Below, one piece after another: positions 24,979 to 33,968 of a DNA stretch of 64,000 bases (position 1 is its first letter; the number at the start of each line of letters is the position of its first letter). Source of the DNA: Haloplanus ruber (GTDB lineage Archaea > Halobacteriota > Halobacteria > Halobacteriales > Haloferacaceae). The stretch spans positions 310,001 through 374,000 of the forward strand of contig NZ_JANHDK010000003.1 of assembly GCF_024494725.1 (NCBI RefSeq), given 5' to 3'. Under the pieces are notes generated by a model, which saw only the letters and a list, made by a program, of their open reading frames with translations, did not search any database and had not been told where the DNA came from. The translations under genes were made by a program, and so were the position numbers.

Positions 24979-26148
24979 TCAGTAGTCCGAGAGATTCGAC
25001 TGTCGGTGTGGATGACTGCCAGTCAACACGTACGGTGCGATGGTTCTCGCGAACTGTGCGACGAGGACGAGCAGTATCGGCCCGAGGAAAATGCCGTAGA
25101 AGCCGAACACGATTGGCCCAAGAATGTACGCAAACATCAGCAGCCCAACATGTGTTCGGTTGCCACTCACGTACGGGCGAATCATGAAGTCCGGAATCGT
25201 ATCGACGACGACGAACGCTAACACGAGAAACAGGATCACAAAGCCAAACGCGTCTGGTTGCCCACTGGTGACGGCGGCAACTGCGAGGATCACTCCTACG
25301 GGCAAATACACGATTTTCATCCCGACGACAGGAATCAAACTACCCGCCCCTGTGAGCGCACCGACCAGCGGTGCGAACGGCACGTTTACCGCGTCCGGGG
25401 CGACGAGATTGTACGCGGAAAACACGAGAATTCCGATAATTCCCGTCACAAATGCGTTCAGGATATTTCCGAAGAGAATTGAGGACAGTTCGTCGTCGAC
25501 GGCCACCGCGTACGACTCGACAATCCCCGACTCGTCGAAGTTGTCGAGAAACCATCGTACGAGACGCGACCCGTCGGTGAGCAAATAATACGTTCCGGCG
25601 AGAAGAATAAACCCGTGAAGTGCGGCATCTGCGGCGATGCCCACCGAGTTGATGAGGGTCGCAGCCGTTCGCTCCGCCCACGTCTGCACTGCCGGATCGT
25701 CGAGGATTGCGGTAACCTCTTCCGTATTCATCGTCAGTATGTCGCCACGCTCTAACCCTACAAGGGGCGCCGGGAGCCCGCTTCCCTGTACCGACTGCAG
25801 TGCGGAGAAATACGTCGCGCCGGGACCGCTCCCGCCGGCGAGGCGCTGGATTTCAGGCACCACCAGTACGAGGGTGTAGGTGAGCAAAAAGAGAAACGGC
25901 AGGAGGAACATCGCAATTGTCGTCACAGCAAGCGCTTGCCGACGATAGGACAGGCGACGGCTCTGGAGTCGCGAGGGAAGCGAGAGATTATCAAGCTTGC
26001 GATAGATCGGACGGCTCGCGTAGTAGAGAAAGATCGCAAAGACGAGTGTCGCCTCAAACTGGATCAAAACGAACACGACGGCGGCTAGTAGCCCGAGCCC
26101 CCCTAACCCGAAGAGTGTCCGCCTTCGTAGCGCTGCATCGTATTTCAT
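24979..26148 (-). CDS. AI-2E family transporter
   Basis: A 389-aa membrane protein of the AI-2E (PF01594) family with about 8 transmembrane segments. Two N-terminal helices end in FLYYASRPIYRKL; a central soluble part follows; the conserved C-terminal core includes LVGALTGAGSLIPVVGMKIVYLP, IPDFMIRPYVSGNRTHVGLLMF and GPILLVL. Despite the name, many members are Na+/H+ antiporters or of unknown substrate. The ATG at 26148 is preferred to the frame's far start at 26220. Confidence 0.88.
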   Translation of the reverse strand: MKYDAALRRRTLFGLGGLGLLAAVVFVLIQFEATLVFAIFLYYASRPIYRKLDNLSLPSRLQSRRLSYRRQALAVTTIAMFLLPFLFLLTYTLVLVVPEIQRLAGGSGPGATYFSALQSVQGSGLPAPLVGLERGDILTMNTEEVTAILDDPAVQTWAERTAATLINSVGIAADAALHGFILLAGTYYLLTDGSRLVRWFLDNFDESGIVESYAVAVDDELSSILFGNILNAFVTGIIGILVFSAYNLVAPDAVNVPFAPLVGALTGAGSLIPVVGMKIVYLPVGVILAVAAVTSGQPDAFGFVILFLVLAFVVVDTIPDFMIRPYVSGNRTHVGLLMFAYILGPIVFGFYGIFLGPILLVLVAQFARTIAPYVLTGSHPHRQSNLSDY

Positions 26149-26221
26149 CTGTCTAGTGACCGCCGCCCCAGCAAAAAGACATGTTGGTAACGGACCACCG
26201 ACCGGGCGTTCTGCCCACACA

Positions 26222-26650
26222 TCAGTCCATACCGGCGAGGGGACCGAAGTTGTCCAGCGGCAGAACAGAGTAGTCGATTGTGAGCGTGTCTTTCGTCGCT
26301 CGGATCTTCCCGACGAACGTGGAAATCTCTTCGAGCGACCCTTCCAGCACGAACAGTTCCATACAGTGGTGGCCGCCGACGTGACTGTGGAAGTTCGACG
26401 CGACGATGCCCTCGTGTTCGTGGCGGAGGTGCATCATCTTCTCCTCGACGCTCGTCGTTTCGTAATCGAACACCACTGTCACGACGCCCATCACGTCTCG
26501 ATTCTCGAGTTTCTTGTCTTCGAACTCACCGAGGAGGTTCCGACTCGCCTCACGGAGTACCTCACTACGACCGGTGTAGCTATGATCGTCGGTGAACTGG
26601 TCGATTCGTTCGAGCAACTCTTCCGGCATCGAGATGCTGACGACGCTCAT
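26222..26650 (-). CDS. nikR: Nickel-responsive regulator NikR
   Basis: A 142-aa protein with an N-terminal ribbon-helix-helix ([31 protein letters not shown]) and a C-terminal ACT-like metal domain. Candidate nickel ligands match E. coli NikR (His76, His87, His89, Cys95): here HLRHEHEG (~74-81), His88-x-His90 in NFHSHVGG, and Cys96. It should repress nickel uptake genes when nickel is abundant. No nickel transporter is in the window, so its target lies elsewhere or is the neighbouring oxyanion transporter. Confidence 0.93.
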   Translation of the reverse strand: MSVVSISMPEELLERIDQFTDDHSYTGRSEVLREASRNLLGEFEDKKLENRDVMGVVTVVFDYETTSVEEKMMHLRHEHEGIVASNFHSHVGGHHCMELFVLEGSLEEISTFVGKIRATKDTLTIDYSVLPLDNFGPLAGMD

Positions 26651-26809
26651 ACCCTACACCAGTCGCGTTCACGTAGTAAAGCGTGGCACTCGACGCCTGC
26701 TAGCTGAGATATCTTACAGCCGAACAACCGGGTTGCATCGGCCGTATCGCGCACGCTCGCGCTCCACAGTGTCCGCTGTCCCGGCGAGACTCACGAATCG
26801 ACGGCGCAC

Positions 26810-27235
26810 TCAGAGGTCCTCGGTATAGACTCTCACTTCACCTTCGTTGGTGATTCCGACGTCAATGCTCGTCTTCAGTTCGTTCTGGTTCGTACACTCC
26901 TCGAGGACGCCGTAGAGGTGCGTATACAGCTCCGGCCGACAGTACGCGACCCCGATCCCTGCCTCGTCCCCGTGTGTGTAGACACTGGCGACCAGGTCGT
27001 CGAAGTTCGTCCCTGGAGAAACCGAGAACTGAATCGGTGCCCGAATCGTACGGACGAGTTCCAACGTCCGGCGGGCCTTCTCGACGTTCTGTTCTGCTGC
27101 TCGTTCGATGGCACTGATGTTCGAGTCGGTCGTTCCTAAGTGATCCGCCACTTCCTGCTGGGTCTGCCCCTGTTCTCGGAGTTCGAGTACCTCAACCTGC
27201 CGTTCGGTCAGCGTCGTCGATTCAGCAGCAGTCAT
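26810..27235 (-). CDS. Tfx-family DNA-binding protein
   Basis: A 141-aa protein with an N-terminal LuxR/sigma-4-like HTH (LTERQVEVLELREQGQTQQEVADHLGTTDSNISAIERAAEQNVEKARRT in several blocks) and a C-terminal domain typical of Tfx (APIQFSVSPGTNFDDLV; VAYCRPELYTHLY). In Methanothermobacter, Tfx binds near the molybdenum formylmethanofuran dehydrogenase operon. Here it is divergent from a molybdate/tungstate-type ABC operon, so it probably regulates oxyanion uptake. An inverted repeat lies in the shared promoter. Confidence 0.88.
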   Translation of the reverse strand: MTAAESTTLTERQVEVLELREQGQTQQEVADHLGTTDSNISAIERAAEQNVEKARRTLELVRTIRAPIQFSVSPGTNFDDLVASVYTHGDEAGIGVAYCRPELYTHLYGVLEECTNQNELKTSIDVGITNEGEVRVYTEDL

Positions 27236-27241
27236 ATCGAG

Positions 27242-27259
27242 TCAAACAGATGTGTTTGA
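27242..27259. promoter_or_regulatory. Inverted-repeat operator between tfx-like gene and ABC operon
   Basis: TCAAACA-GATG-TGTTTGA is a perfect 7-bp inverted repeat with a 4-nt spacer, 6 bp before the Tfx ATG and 38 bp before the binding-protein ATG. TATA-like sequence for the ABC operon (CATTAAAC, ~27272-27279) follows it. A Tfx dimer is the obvious candidate ligand. Confidence 0.6.
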
Positions 27260-27297
27260 GATAAGCTTTTGCATTAAACACTTCTTCATCTCGAACG

Positions 27298-28308
27298 ATG
27301 GATGGTGGACCCCCGACTACGCGACGACGGTTTCTCCTGACCGCTGGAACCGCGGCCGTCGCCGGCATCGCGGGCTGTACCGGTGGGCGCAACCGAGGCG
27401 GCGACCAGTCGCCGACGGTCGCTATCCTCGCGGCCGGCAGCCTTCAAAACGCGTTAGCTAACGGACTCAAGCGGGCCGTAGACGTTCCGGTCGAAGTCGA
27501 AGCACACGGCTCTGCGACCGTCGCCCGAATGATCGACGAGGGGCAACGTGATCCCGCTATCGTCTCGGTCGCCGACGTGGCGCTTTTCGAAGCGCCGCTC
27601 TCACCGTCGTGGCACTCGGTGTTCACGAGCAACTCTGTCGTCATCGCGTACAATCCGGATACCGCTGGCGGGAAGCGCCTGGCCGAGGCCGGTACCGAGC
27701 GTTGGTACGAACCGATGGTCGACGGGGACGTGCGTATCGGTCGAACCGACCCCGATCAAGACCCACTGGGATATCGCACCCTATTCATGCTCGAACTCGC
27801 CTCCCGGTACTACGACGACGCGCCGAACCTCCGGGCACAGATCCTCGAACGAGAGCAGATCTACCCCGAGACGTCACTGCTCAGCCAGTTCGAGTCGGGG
27901 TCCATCGACGCCGCGATTGCCTACCGCAATATGGCCGTTGAGCGTGAGTACGAGTACATCGAGTTGCCAGATCAGATCAATCTGAGCAATCCCGCGTACG
28001 CCGAGGACTGGTACTCGACGACGTCGTACACACTGCCGAGTGGTCAAGAGATCCAGGGAGGGCTCATCAGCTACGGATCGACCATTCGGCACATGAGCGA
28101 CGCCGCCGTCTCCGTGTTCGACGTCCACACGACCGGGCGCTATCTCGAAGACCACGGGTTCCTCCTGCGCGATCAGTTCCCTACCTATACGGGCGATGTC
28201 CCCCAGTCAGTCAGACAAGCAACGGAACGCTCCAACGCGAATCGATCCCGACTCGACGGACCTAGCGACGCAGTACCAGCGGTTTCGGACATCACTGTCC
28301 TGATCTGA
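27298..28308 (+). CDS. Molybdate/tungstate-type ABC binding lipoprotein
   Basis: A 336-aa substrate-binding protein with a Tat signal (TTRRRFLLTAGTAAVAGIAG) and lipobox Cys27. The mature part matches the ModA/WtpA family: ILAAGSLQNAL, VEAHGSATVARMI, VSVADVALF, SNSVVIAYNP, the Asp-Pro stretch RTDPDQDPLGYRT, and GSIDAAIAYRNMAVE. These WtpA-like blocks suggest tungstate and/or molybdate. The choice of ion cannot be read from sequence. It is the first gene of a three-gene operon; the permease ATG follows its stop immediately. Confidence 0.9.
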   Translation: MDGGPPTTRRRFLLTAGTAAVAGIAGCTGGRNRGGDQSPTVAILAAGSLQNALANGLKRAVDVPVEVEAHGSATVARMIDEGQRDPAIVSVADVALFEAPLSPSWHSVFTSNSVVIAYNPDTAGGKRLAEAGTERWYEPMVDGDVRIGRTDPDQDPLGYRTLFMLELASRYYDDAPNLRAQILEREQIYPETSLLSQFESGSIDAAIAYRNMAVEREYEYIELPDQINLSNPAYAEDWYSTTSYTLPSGQEIQGGLISYGSTIRHMSDAAVSVFDVHTTGRYLEDHGFLLRDQFPTYTGDVPQSVRQATERSNANRSRLDGPSDAVPAVSDITVLI

Positions 28309-29124
28309 ATGGCGACACGTTCAGACTCGAATCGGTCAGAGGCGGTCACGTTCGGATTCGACTGGGTCAGCGTTGCGCTCGCCCTCGGGGGCGTGTTGCT
28401 CCTGTACTACGTGGTGCCGATGGTGTCGCTGTTTCTCTCGGTCCCGGCCGGGGATATCCTTGCTCGAATGAGTAATCCGACCGTCGTGGATTCGGCGCGC
28501 ACGTCGCTGCTGTCGGCGTCGATCAGCACAGTCGTCGCCACCCTGTTCGGCTTGCCGCTCGCGTACTGGCTCGCACGCACCGACGGGGCCGTGACGAAGG
28601 CTGTCCTCGCGGCCGTCGTCCTCCCGTTGGTGCTCCCTCCAACGGTCGGCGGCATCGTGTTGCTCACCGTCTTCGGCCCTGGTTCACCGCTCGGTGAAGC
28701 CGCGATTGCCGCCGGATTCCCACTCACGCGGTCGCTCGCTGGAGTGGTCCTAGCCCAGATATTCGTCGCGTCGCCGTTCGTGGTCGTGACGGCAAAAGCG
28801 GCGTTCGAGAGCGTCGACCAGACGCTCGAGTACGCCTCTCGCTCGCTAGGAAAGAGCCGCTTGACGACCGCTCGTCGCGTGACGCTTCCCTTGGCCGGCC
28901 CGGGTATTCTCGCCGGCGTGACACTCGCCTTCGCGCGAGCGATCGGTGAGTTCGGCGCGACGATGATGCTCGCGTACTACCCGCGAACGATGCCGGTCCA
29001 GATTTGGGTCGCCTTTATCGAACTCGGCCTGGATAACGCCTATCCAGTCGCGATACTGCTGGTACTAATCGCCGCCGCGGCGCTGCTGATTCTCAACACC
29101 GTCGCCTCGAACCCATGGGACTGA
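28309..29124 (+). CDS. Molybdate/tungstate-type ABC permease
   Basis: A 271-aa inner-membrane permease with 5-6 transmembrane helices. The EAA-loop is visible in EYASRSLGKSRLTTARRVTLPLAGPGILAG and is followed by AIGEFGATMMLAYYPRTMP, typical of ModB/WtpB. It starts directly at the binding-protein stop and overlaps the ATPase gene by 10 nt. Confidence 0.9.
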   Translation: MATRSDSNRSEAVTFGFDWVSVALALGGVLLLYYVVPMVSLFLSVPAGDILARMSNPTVVDSARTSLLSASISTVVATLFGLPLAYWLARTDGAVTKAVLAAVVLPLVLPPTVGGIVLLTVFGPGSPLGEAAIAAGFPLTRSLAGVVLAQIFVASPFVVVTAKAAFESVDQTLEYASRSLGKSRLTTARRVTLPLAGPGILAGVTLAFARAIGEFGATMMLAYYPRTMPVQIWVAFIELGLDNAYPVAILLVLIAAAALLILNTVASNPWD

Positions 29125-30194
29125 CACTGGAACTCTCGCGACTGTGCAGAGCCTACGGCCAGTTCGCCTTCGGTCCGGTCGACCTGACGGTCGACGACGA
29201 AGTCCTCGCCGTCCTGGGGCCGTCCGGCAGCGGCAAGACGACACTGCTCTCGCTCATCGCTGGCATCACGACCCCCGATTCGGGGTCGATTCAGCTCGGC
29301 GGCCGAGAGCTGGTCGGGGTCCCGCTCGAAGACCGGCTCGTGGGGATGGTCTTCCAGGAGGGTGCGCTCTTTCCACATATGACCGCCCGTGAAAACATCG
29401 AGTACGCGGCCACCGCCAGTGACCGGGTCGACGGACTCGCGACGCTTCTCGAACTGGACGGCCTGCTCGAGAGAACGCCACCAACGCTGTCCGGCGGCGA
29501 ACGCCAACGCGTCGCCCTTGCGCGAACGCTAGCGACCGATCCGGACGTGTTACTCCTCGACGAACCATTATCGAGCCTCGACGCGCCGATCCGGAAACGC
29601 CTCCGGGACGAACTACACAGTCTGTTCGAATCGCTCGACATCCCCGTTCTGTACGTCACACACGACCAGCGCACGGCGACGGCACTCGGTGACCGAATCG
29701 CCATCGTTCGAGACGGTGGCCTCGAACAGGTAGGGGCGCCGTCGACGGTCCTCACGCGGCCGACGAGCCGCTTTGTCGCCCGCTTTACCGGGACCGAGAA
29801 CCTCTTCGAAGCGACCGTGACCAACCGAACGCCGGACGGAGCGACGGTTCAGTTTGGCGACGTGCAACTCCAGACGACCGCCTCGGATGTCGCATCCTCG
29901 GCCGTGACGGCCTGTATTCACCCGTCACGGGTCGATATCGAAGCCCCATCCGTTACCGACGGTGATCGAACGGCGAACACAGTCTCGGGGACGGTCACTC
30001 GGTGGCTGAACGAGGGGAGTGAGTATCGGGTCACTCTCGAACTCGAAGACGGGTCGCTCGCTCTCACGGCCAACGTTCGGCCGCCGACGTTCGAACGACT
30101 GGCGCTCGAACACGGCTCAGACGTCCGAGTGCTGATTCCCGACGCGTCGATACACCTGATTCCGGACGCCGAGCGCGGTTCGCGTACCCACTGA
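29115..30194 (+). CDS. Molybdate/tungstate-type ABC ATP-binding protein
   Basis: A 359-aa ATPase. Walker A GPSGSGKTT (~34-42), Q-loop FQEGALFPHMT, signature LSGGERQ, Walker B VLLLDEPLSSLD, and H-loop YVTHDQ are all present, so it should be active. The C-terminal ~130 residues look like a TOBE-type regulatory domain (TGTENLFEATV; CIHPSRVDI; GTVTRWLNEGSEYRVTLELEDG) that may sense the oxyanion. It is the last gene of the operon. Confidence 0.9.
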   Translation: MGLTLELSRLCRAYGQFAFGPVDLTVDDEVLAVLGPSGSGKTTLLSLIAGITTPDSGSIQLGGRELVGVPLEDRLVGMVFQEGALFPHMTARENIEYAATASDRVDGLATLLELDGLLERTPPTLSGGERQRVALARTLATDPDVLLLDEPLSSLDAPIRKRLRDELHSLFESLDIPVLYVTHDQRTATALGDRIAIVRDGGLEQVGAPSTVLTRPTSRFVARFTGTENLFEATVTNRTPDGATVQFGDVQLQTTASDVASSAVTACIHPSRVDIEAPSVTDGDRTANTVSGTVTRWLNEGSEYRVTLELEDGSLALTANVRPPTFERLALEHGSDVRVLIPDASIHLIPDAERGSRTH

Positions 30195-30336
30195 GTCACA
30201 TCCGGACGGTGGGTTCACGGGACGACCGCTACCGCCGCCGCCTCCGAAGCCCCTCCATACCTGTAAGCCACCTGTCGGACCCTCACGCCGCGTTACATCC
30301 CAATCCTTATGTTGGAAACACCAGCACTCTGGCCCT

Positions 30337-32061
30337 ATGGCAACGTCCTACGGGGTGCTCGCGCTAGCGCCGCCACTGTTGGCTATCATCCTCGCGATGA
30401 CGACCCGACAGGTGCTGGTGTCGCTGTTCGCGGGCGTGTGGATCGGAGCGCTGATCGTCGCCGGCTGGAACCCCATCGCGGCCACCGCGCTCACCATGGA
30501 CTGGCTCGTGGAGGTGGTCCGGTCGCCGTTCGACACCAAGTTCATCCTCCTTATAATGTTCATGGGTGCAGGAGCCGCCTTCATCTACCGTTCCGGCGGG
30601 ATTCTGGCGCTGGAGCGATGGATTGGTGATCGAGTCGACGGCGCCCGCGACTCACAGATCCTCACCTGGATTATCGGCGTGTTCATCTTCTTCGACTCGT
30701 ACACCAGTACCGTCGTCACCGGGAACGCAACGCGGGAACTCTCCCAGGAGAACCAGTCCTCCCGGGAGATGCACGCCTACGTCCTCGACTCGACGACGTC
30801 GCCGGTGACCACGTTCGGTCCCGTCTCGAACTGGATCGGATTCCAGGTGTCGATGGTCATCGCTGGGTTCGAGGCAGTCGACGCGACGCTCTCGGAACTC
30901 GGGGTCAGTGCCTTCGGCCTGTTTCTCCAGAGCATCCCGTGGAACATCTACTGCTTTATGGCCTTCTTCATGGTCGGGTTCATCTCGATCACGCAGCGCT
31001 TTTTCGGTCCTATGCTTGACGCCGAGTGGCGCGCGCGGTCGACCGGGCAGACGATCCGCGAGGACGCGACCGCCCTCTCGAACGTCTCCCAAGACGTCGG
31101 CGAACCAAGCGAGCAAAACCCCTCGCTGCTGAATTTCTTCGTGCCGATCATCGTGTTGCTCGTCGTCGGACTGGTCTCGATGTGGTGGCTCGGTGGTGGC
31201 TACCAGCCCGACGTCGACATCGCTACTGCGTTCCAGGAGACTGACGTGGCGCTTGGACTGCTGTACGGCGCCTTCGCGTTCATGATCACTGGCTTCGCCG
31301 GTGCGCTCGGCCTCCGAACGATGGATCTCGAAGCGGCGAGTGACACCATCATCGACGGCTTCAAGACGATGAACATCGCCATCGCGATCATCGTCCTGGC
31401 GTGGGCCATCGGCCTCGCCGCCGAGAACGTTGGCACCGCCCAGTTCATCGTCGATACGCTGGTCGGAAGCGGCGTGCCCGGGAGCTTCCTGCCGCTGATC
31501 ATCTTCGTTGCCGCCATGTTCATCGCGTTCACGACGGGCACCTCGTGGGGGACGATGGGTATCCTGACTCCTATCGCGATCCCGTTGGGCTACGAACTGG
31601 TCGGCCCCTCGATCCTCCCGGTGTTGCTCGGCGTGCTGTTCGGCGGCGCCATCTGGGGTGACCACAGTTCGCCCATCAGCGACACCACGGTCATGTCCTC
31701 GATCTTCGCCGGCTCCGACCACATCGACCACGTGAACACGCAGATTCCCTTTGCCGCCACCGCCGCCGGGGTCACCGTGATCATCCTGTTGCTGTACGGC
31801 TTCGGGCTTCGGACGCCCTACATTGCGCTGCCGCTCGCGTTCGTTCTGACGGCCGTCGCCGTGCTCGCGCTCAACAAGTTCGACGCGCGACGCAAGGGGC
31901 TTCCGGAGGTGATGCCCCCTGCTGAGGACATCGACGCGGACTCCCCCGACAGTGCTAGGAACGGCGACTACAGCTTCCTCTCGCCGATCCCAGTGATCTC
32001 GGTCGTCGTCGTCCTGTCGTATCTCGCCCTCGTGTTCGTGTTCGCTACCCTCGGCGGGTAA
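30337..32061 (+). CDS. NhaC-type Na+/H+ antiporter
   Basis: A 574-aa protein with about 12 transmembrane helices. Family motifs include FDSYTSTVVTGNATRELS, STTSPVTTFGPVSNWIGFQ, FTTGTSWGTMGILTPIAIPLG and the C-terminal GGAIWGDHSSPISDTTVMSSIF, shared with NhaC/MleN proteins. It could exchange sodium for protons or, as in MleN, couple this to an organic acid. A soluble acidic loop (~238-265) separates the two halves. It is probably monocistronic. Confidence 0.9.
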   Translation: MATSYGVLALAPPLLAIILAMTTRQVLVSLFAGVWIGALIVAGWNPIAATALTMDWLVEVVRSPFDTKFILLIMFMGAGAAFIYRSGGILALERWIGDRVDGARDSQILTWIIGVFIFFDSYTSTVVTGNATRELSQENQSSREMHAYVLDSTTSPVTTFGPVSNWIGFQVSMVIAGFEAVDATLSELGVSAFGLFLQSIPWNIYCFMAFFMVGFISITQRFFGPMLDAEWRARSTGQTIREDATALSNVSQDVGEPSEQNPSLLNFFVPIIVLLVVGLVSMWWLGGGYQPDVDIATAFQETDVALGLLYGAFAFMITGFAGALGLRTMDLEAASDTIIDGFKTMNIAIAIIVLAWAIGLAAENVGTAQFIVDTLVGSGVPGSFLPLIIFVAAMFIAFTTGTSWGTMGILTPIAIPLGYELVGPSILPVLLGVLFGGAIWGDHSSPISDTTVMSSIFAGSDHIDHVNTQIPFAATAAGVTVIILLLYGFGLRTPYIALPLAFVLTAVAVLALNKFDARRKGLPEVMPPAEDIDADSPDSARNGDYSFLSPIPVISVVVVLSYLALVFVFATLGG

Positions 32062-32080
32062 CGCCGTCGCCCGCCGCGAC

Positions 32081-32623
32081 TCACTCCCCGCCTTCGGCCA
32101 CGCGGTCGGCGAACGTCTCGCGGACCTTCTTCATCTTCGGCTTGATCTGTACCTGGCAGTACGCCCGCTCGGGGTTGTTCGCGTAGTAGTCCTGGTGATA
32201 CGCCTCGGCGGGATAGAACGTCTCCAGGGGTTCGACTTCGGTGACGATGGGGTCGTCGTACGTGCCAGCCAGGCGTTCGATGGTCGCCTTGACGGTCTTT
32301 CTCTGGGTTTCGTCGTGATAGAAGACCGCCGAGCGATACTGCGACCCGACGTCGGGACCCTGCCGATCCTTCGTCGTCGGATCGTGGAGCGCGAAGAACA
32401 CCTCCAACAACGCCTCGTAGCTGACGATGTCGGGGTCGTACTCGACCTGGACTGCCTCGGCGTGGCCGGTCGACCCCGAACAGACCGCCTCGTAGCTCGG
32501 GTCGGGGACGTCGCCGCCACAGTAGCCGGAGGTGACGCTGTGGACGCCGTCGAGTTCCTGAAACGGGGCTTCGAAACACCAGAAACAGCCGCCTGCGAGC
32601 GTTGCGATATGGGTATCGGGCAT
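32081..32623 (-). CDS. msrA: Peptide-methionine (S)-S-oxide reductase
   Basis: A 180-aa enzyme that repairs oxidised methionine. The catalytic motif GCFWCFE starts at residue 12 (nucleophilic Cys13), followed by GVHSVTSGYCGG, GHAEAVQVEYDP, FFALHDPTTKDRQGPDVGSQYRSA and AEAYHQDYYANNP, all diagnostic of MsrA. The nearby thioredoxin gene (35064-35330) could be the reductant. Confidence 0.97.
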   Translation of the reverse strand: MPDTHIATLAGGCFWCFEAPFQELDGVHSVTSGYCGGDVPDPSYEAVCSGSTGHAEAVQVEYDPDIVSYEALLEVFFALHDPTTKDRQGPDVGSQYRSAVFYHDETQRKTVKATIERLAGTYDDPIVTEVEPLETFYPAEAYHQDYYANNPERAYCQVQIKPKMKKVRETFADRVAEGGE

Positions 32624-32661
32624 GTGATCCCGTAGACGCTGCAGCGGTATGTACGCAGCGC

Positions 32662-33942
32662 CTACACGAAGTACGACTCGTCCTCGAAGGGTTCGTCCTC
32701 TCCCTCCACAGTGAGGACGTCGAGGGCGGCGACGTGGGCGTCAACTCCGAGCAAATCGGCCAGGCTCGGCTCGGTGCGTCCCTCGTCGCCCGATACGAGT
32801 TCCTTGATGTAGAGGCCCCCCTCGCCGTGAATTTCGACCGTGGCGTGACGGGGATCGGTCAACTCACCCGTCGCTGTGTACACGTCGCGGGTGCGGGTCA
32901 GCTTCGCTCGCCGGTGGTCGACCCGCTGTGGTGTGTACTGTTCGACCGTCGCCCCGTCGAGTTCGTCGAGCGCCGCTGCGAGGGCGTCGGCCTCGACCGG
33001 CGCGTCGAACGCGACGTCGGCACGGTAGGTCTTGCTTGCCGGCAGCTCCTTCACCCGCTCGACCATCTCGTAGGTGGCGAGACGAAGCTCGGTCACCTCG
33101 ACGGCGCCGTCGGCGAAGGCGTTGACGTCGGCCGTCAGGCGCTCGACGTCGACCTGGCGCCGCCGCGGTTCCTTCACCTCGACGACGAACGGCCGCCCGG
33201 TGTCGAGCATCCGGGCGTCGACGTCCTCGCGGCCCGCGCCGTGAAACAGGGCGTCGACGCCGTCCATCACGTCCTCGACGACCGGCGCGATCAGTTCCTC
33301 GACGCTCCGGTCGTAGAGGTAGCCACTTCCATCGCAGTAGTCACACGGCTCCTGGCCCTGCCGTCCGCTGCCGTTGCACTCCCGACAGGGCCACTCGGTC
33401 TGTGGAATCCCGCGTTCGAGTTTACGGTATCGGCCGTAGACGAACGCGGAGTTGATCGTCGCTTCGACCCGGTCGGCCGCGATATCGAGAACGAACTGCA
33501 CGTGCGGGCGCTCGAAGTCCACCTCGGCGTCGACGTGGCGGCCGACCCGCTTGCCCACCTCGCGGTTGAACTCCATCTTGAATGGCTCGCCTGCGTCCGG
33601 TTCGGCACCGATCTCCTCGCGGAGCAAGCGCTCGTTCTCCTCGATCAGCGGCGGCGTCCGCGTGCCGACCTGATAGGTATCGAAGGCGACGTCGTCGACC
33701 GTTTCGGCGGCGCGAGCCGCCCAGTCGTCGAACTCGGCACACCGACCTTCACACACCCAGCAGTCCGCGGTTTCGACGGGGTCGAAGTCGTCGTCGTCGT
33801 CGAGGGCGGCGGCGATCCGCAGCGACCGGCCTCGTTCGGCGTTGGTCAGGCCAAAGCTCCGGTCGGCGAAAACGCGCCCCAGACACGCGTCACACACCGG
33901 CCCCGTCGCGGTGAGTTGGCGCGTGTCGTCTAGGAGGGTCAT
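32662..33942 (-). CDS. pus10: tRNA pseudouridine(54/55) synthase Pus10
   Basis: A 426-aa enzyme that makes pseudouridine 54 and 55 in tRNA. The N-terminal THUMP-containing half has the Cys pair CDACLG and CWVCEGRC. The catalytic Asp is in GREDVDARML, and later KTYRADVAF and EGGLYIKELVSGDEGRTEPSL match the pseudouridine synthase fold. In the middle lies an insertion with two CxxCxGxG-like units (CRECNGSG, CDYCDGSG), a DnaJ-type zinc finger. The start at 33942 is set by MTLLDDTRQL; the longer frame to 34347 overlaps the DUF4112 gene. Confidence 0.93.
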   Translation of the reverse strand: MTLLDDTRQLTATGPVCDACLGRVFADRSFGLTNAERGRSLRIAAALDDDDDFDPVETADCWVCEGRCAEFDDWAARAAETVDDVAFDTYQVGTRTPPLIEENERLLREEIGAEPDAGEPFKMEFNREVGKRVGRHVDAEVDFERPHVQFVLDIAADRVEATINSAFVYGRYRKLERGIPQTEWPCRECNGSGRQGQEPCDYCDGSGYLYDRSVEELIAPVVEDVMDGVDALFHGAGREDVDARMLDTGRPFVVEVKEPRRRQVDVERLTADVNAFADGAVEVTELRLATYEMVERVKELPASKTYRADVAFDAPVEADALAAALDELDGATVEQYTPQRVDHRRAKLTRTRDVYTATGELTDPRHATVEIHGEGGLYIKELVSGDEGRTEPSLADLLGVDAHVAALDVLTVEGEDEPFEDESYFV

Positions 33943-33968
33943 ACCGCCGAACGGGGCGGCGCGCGTAA

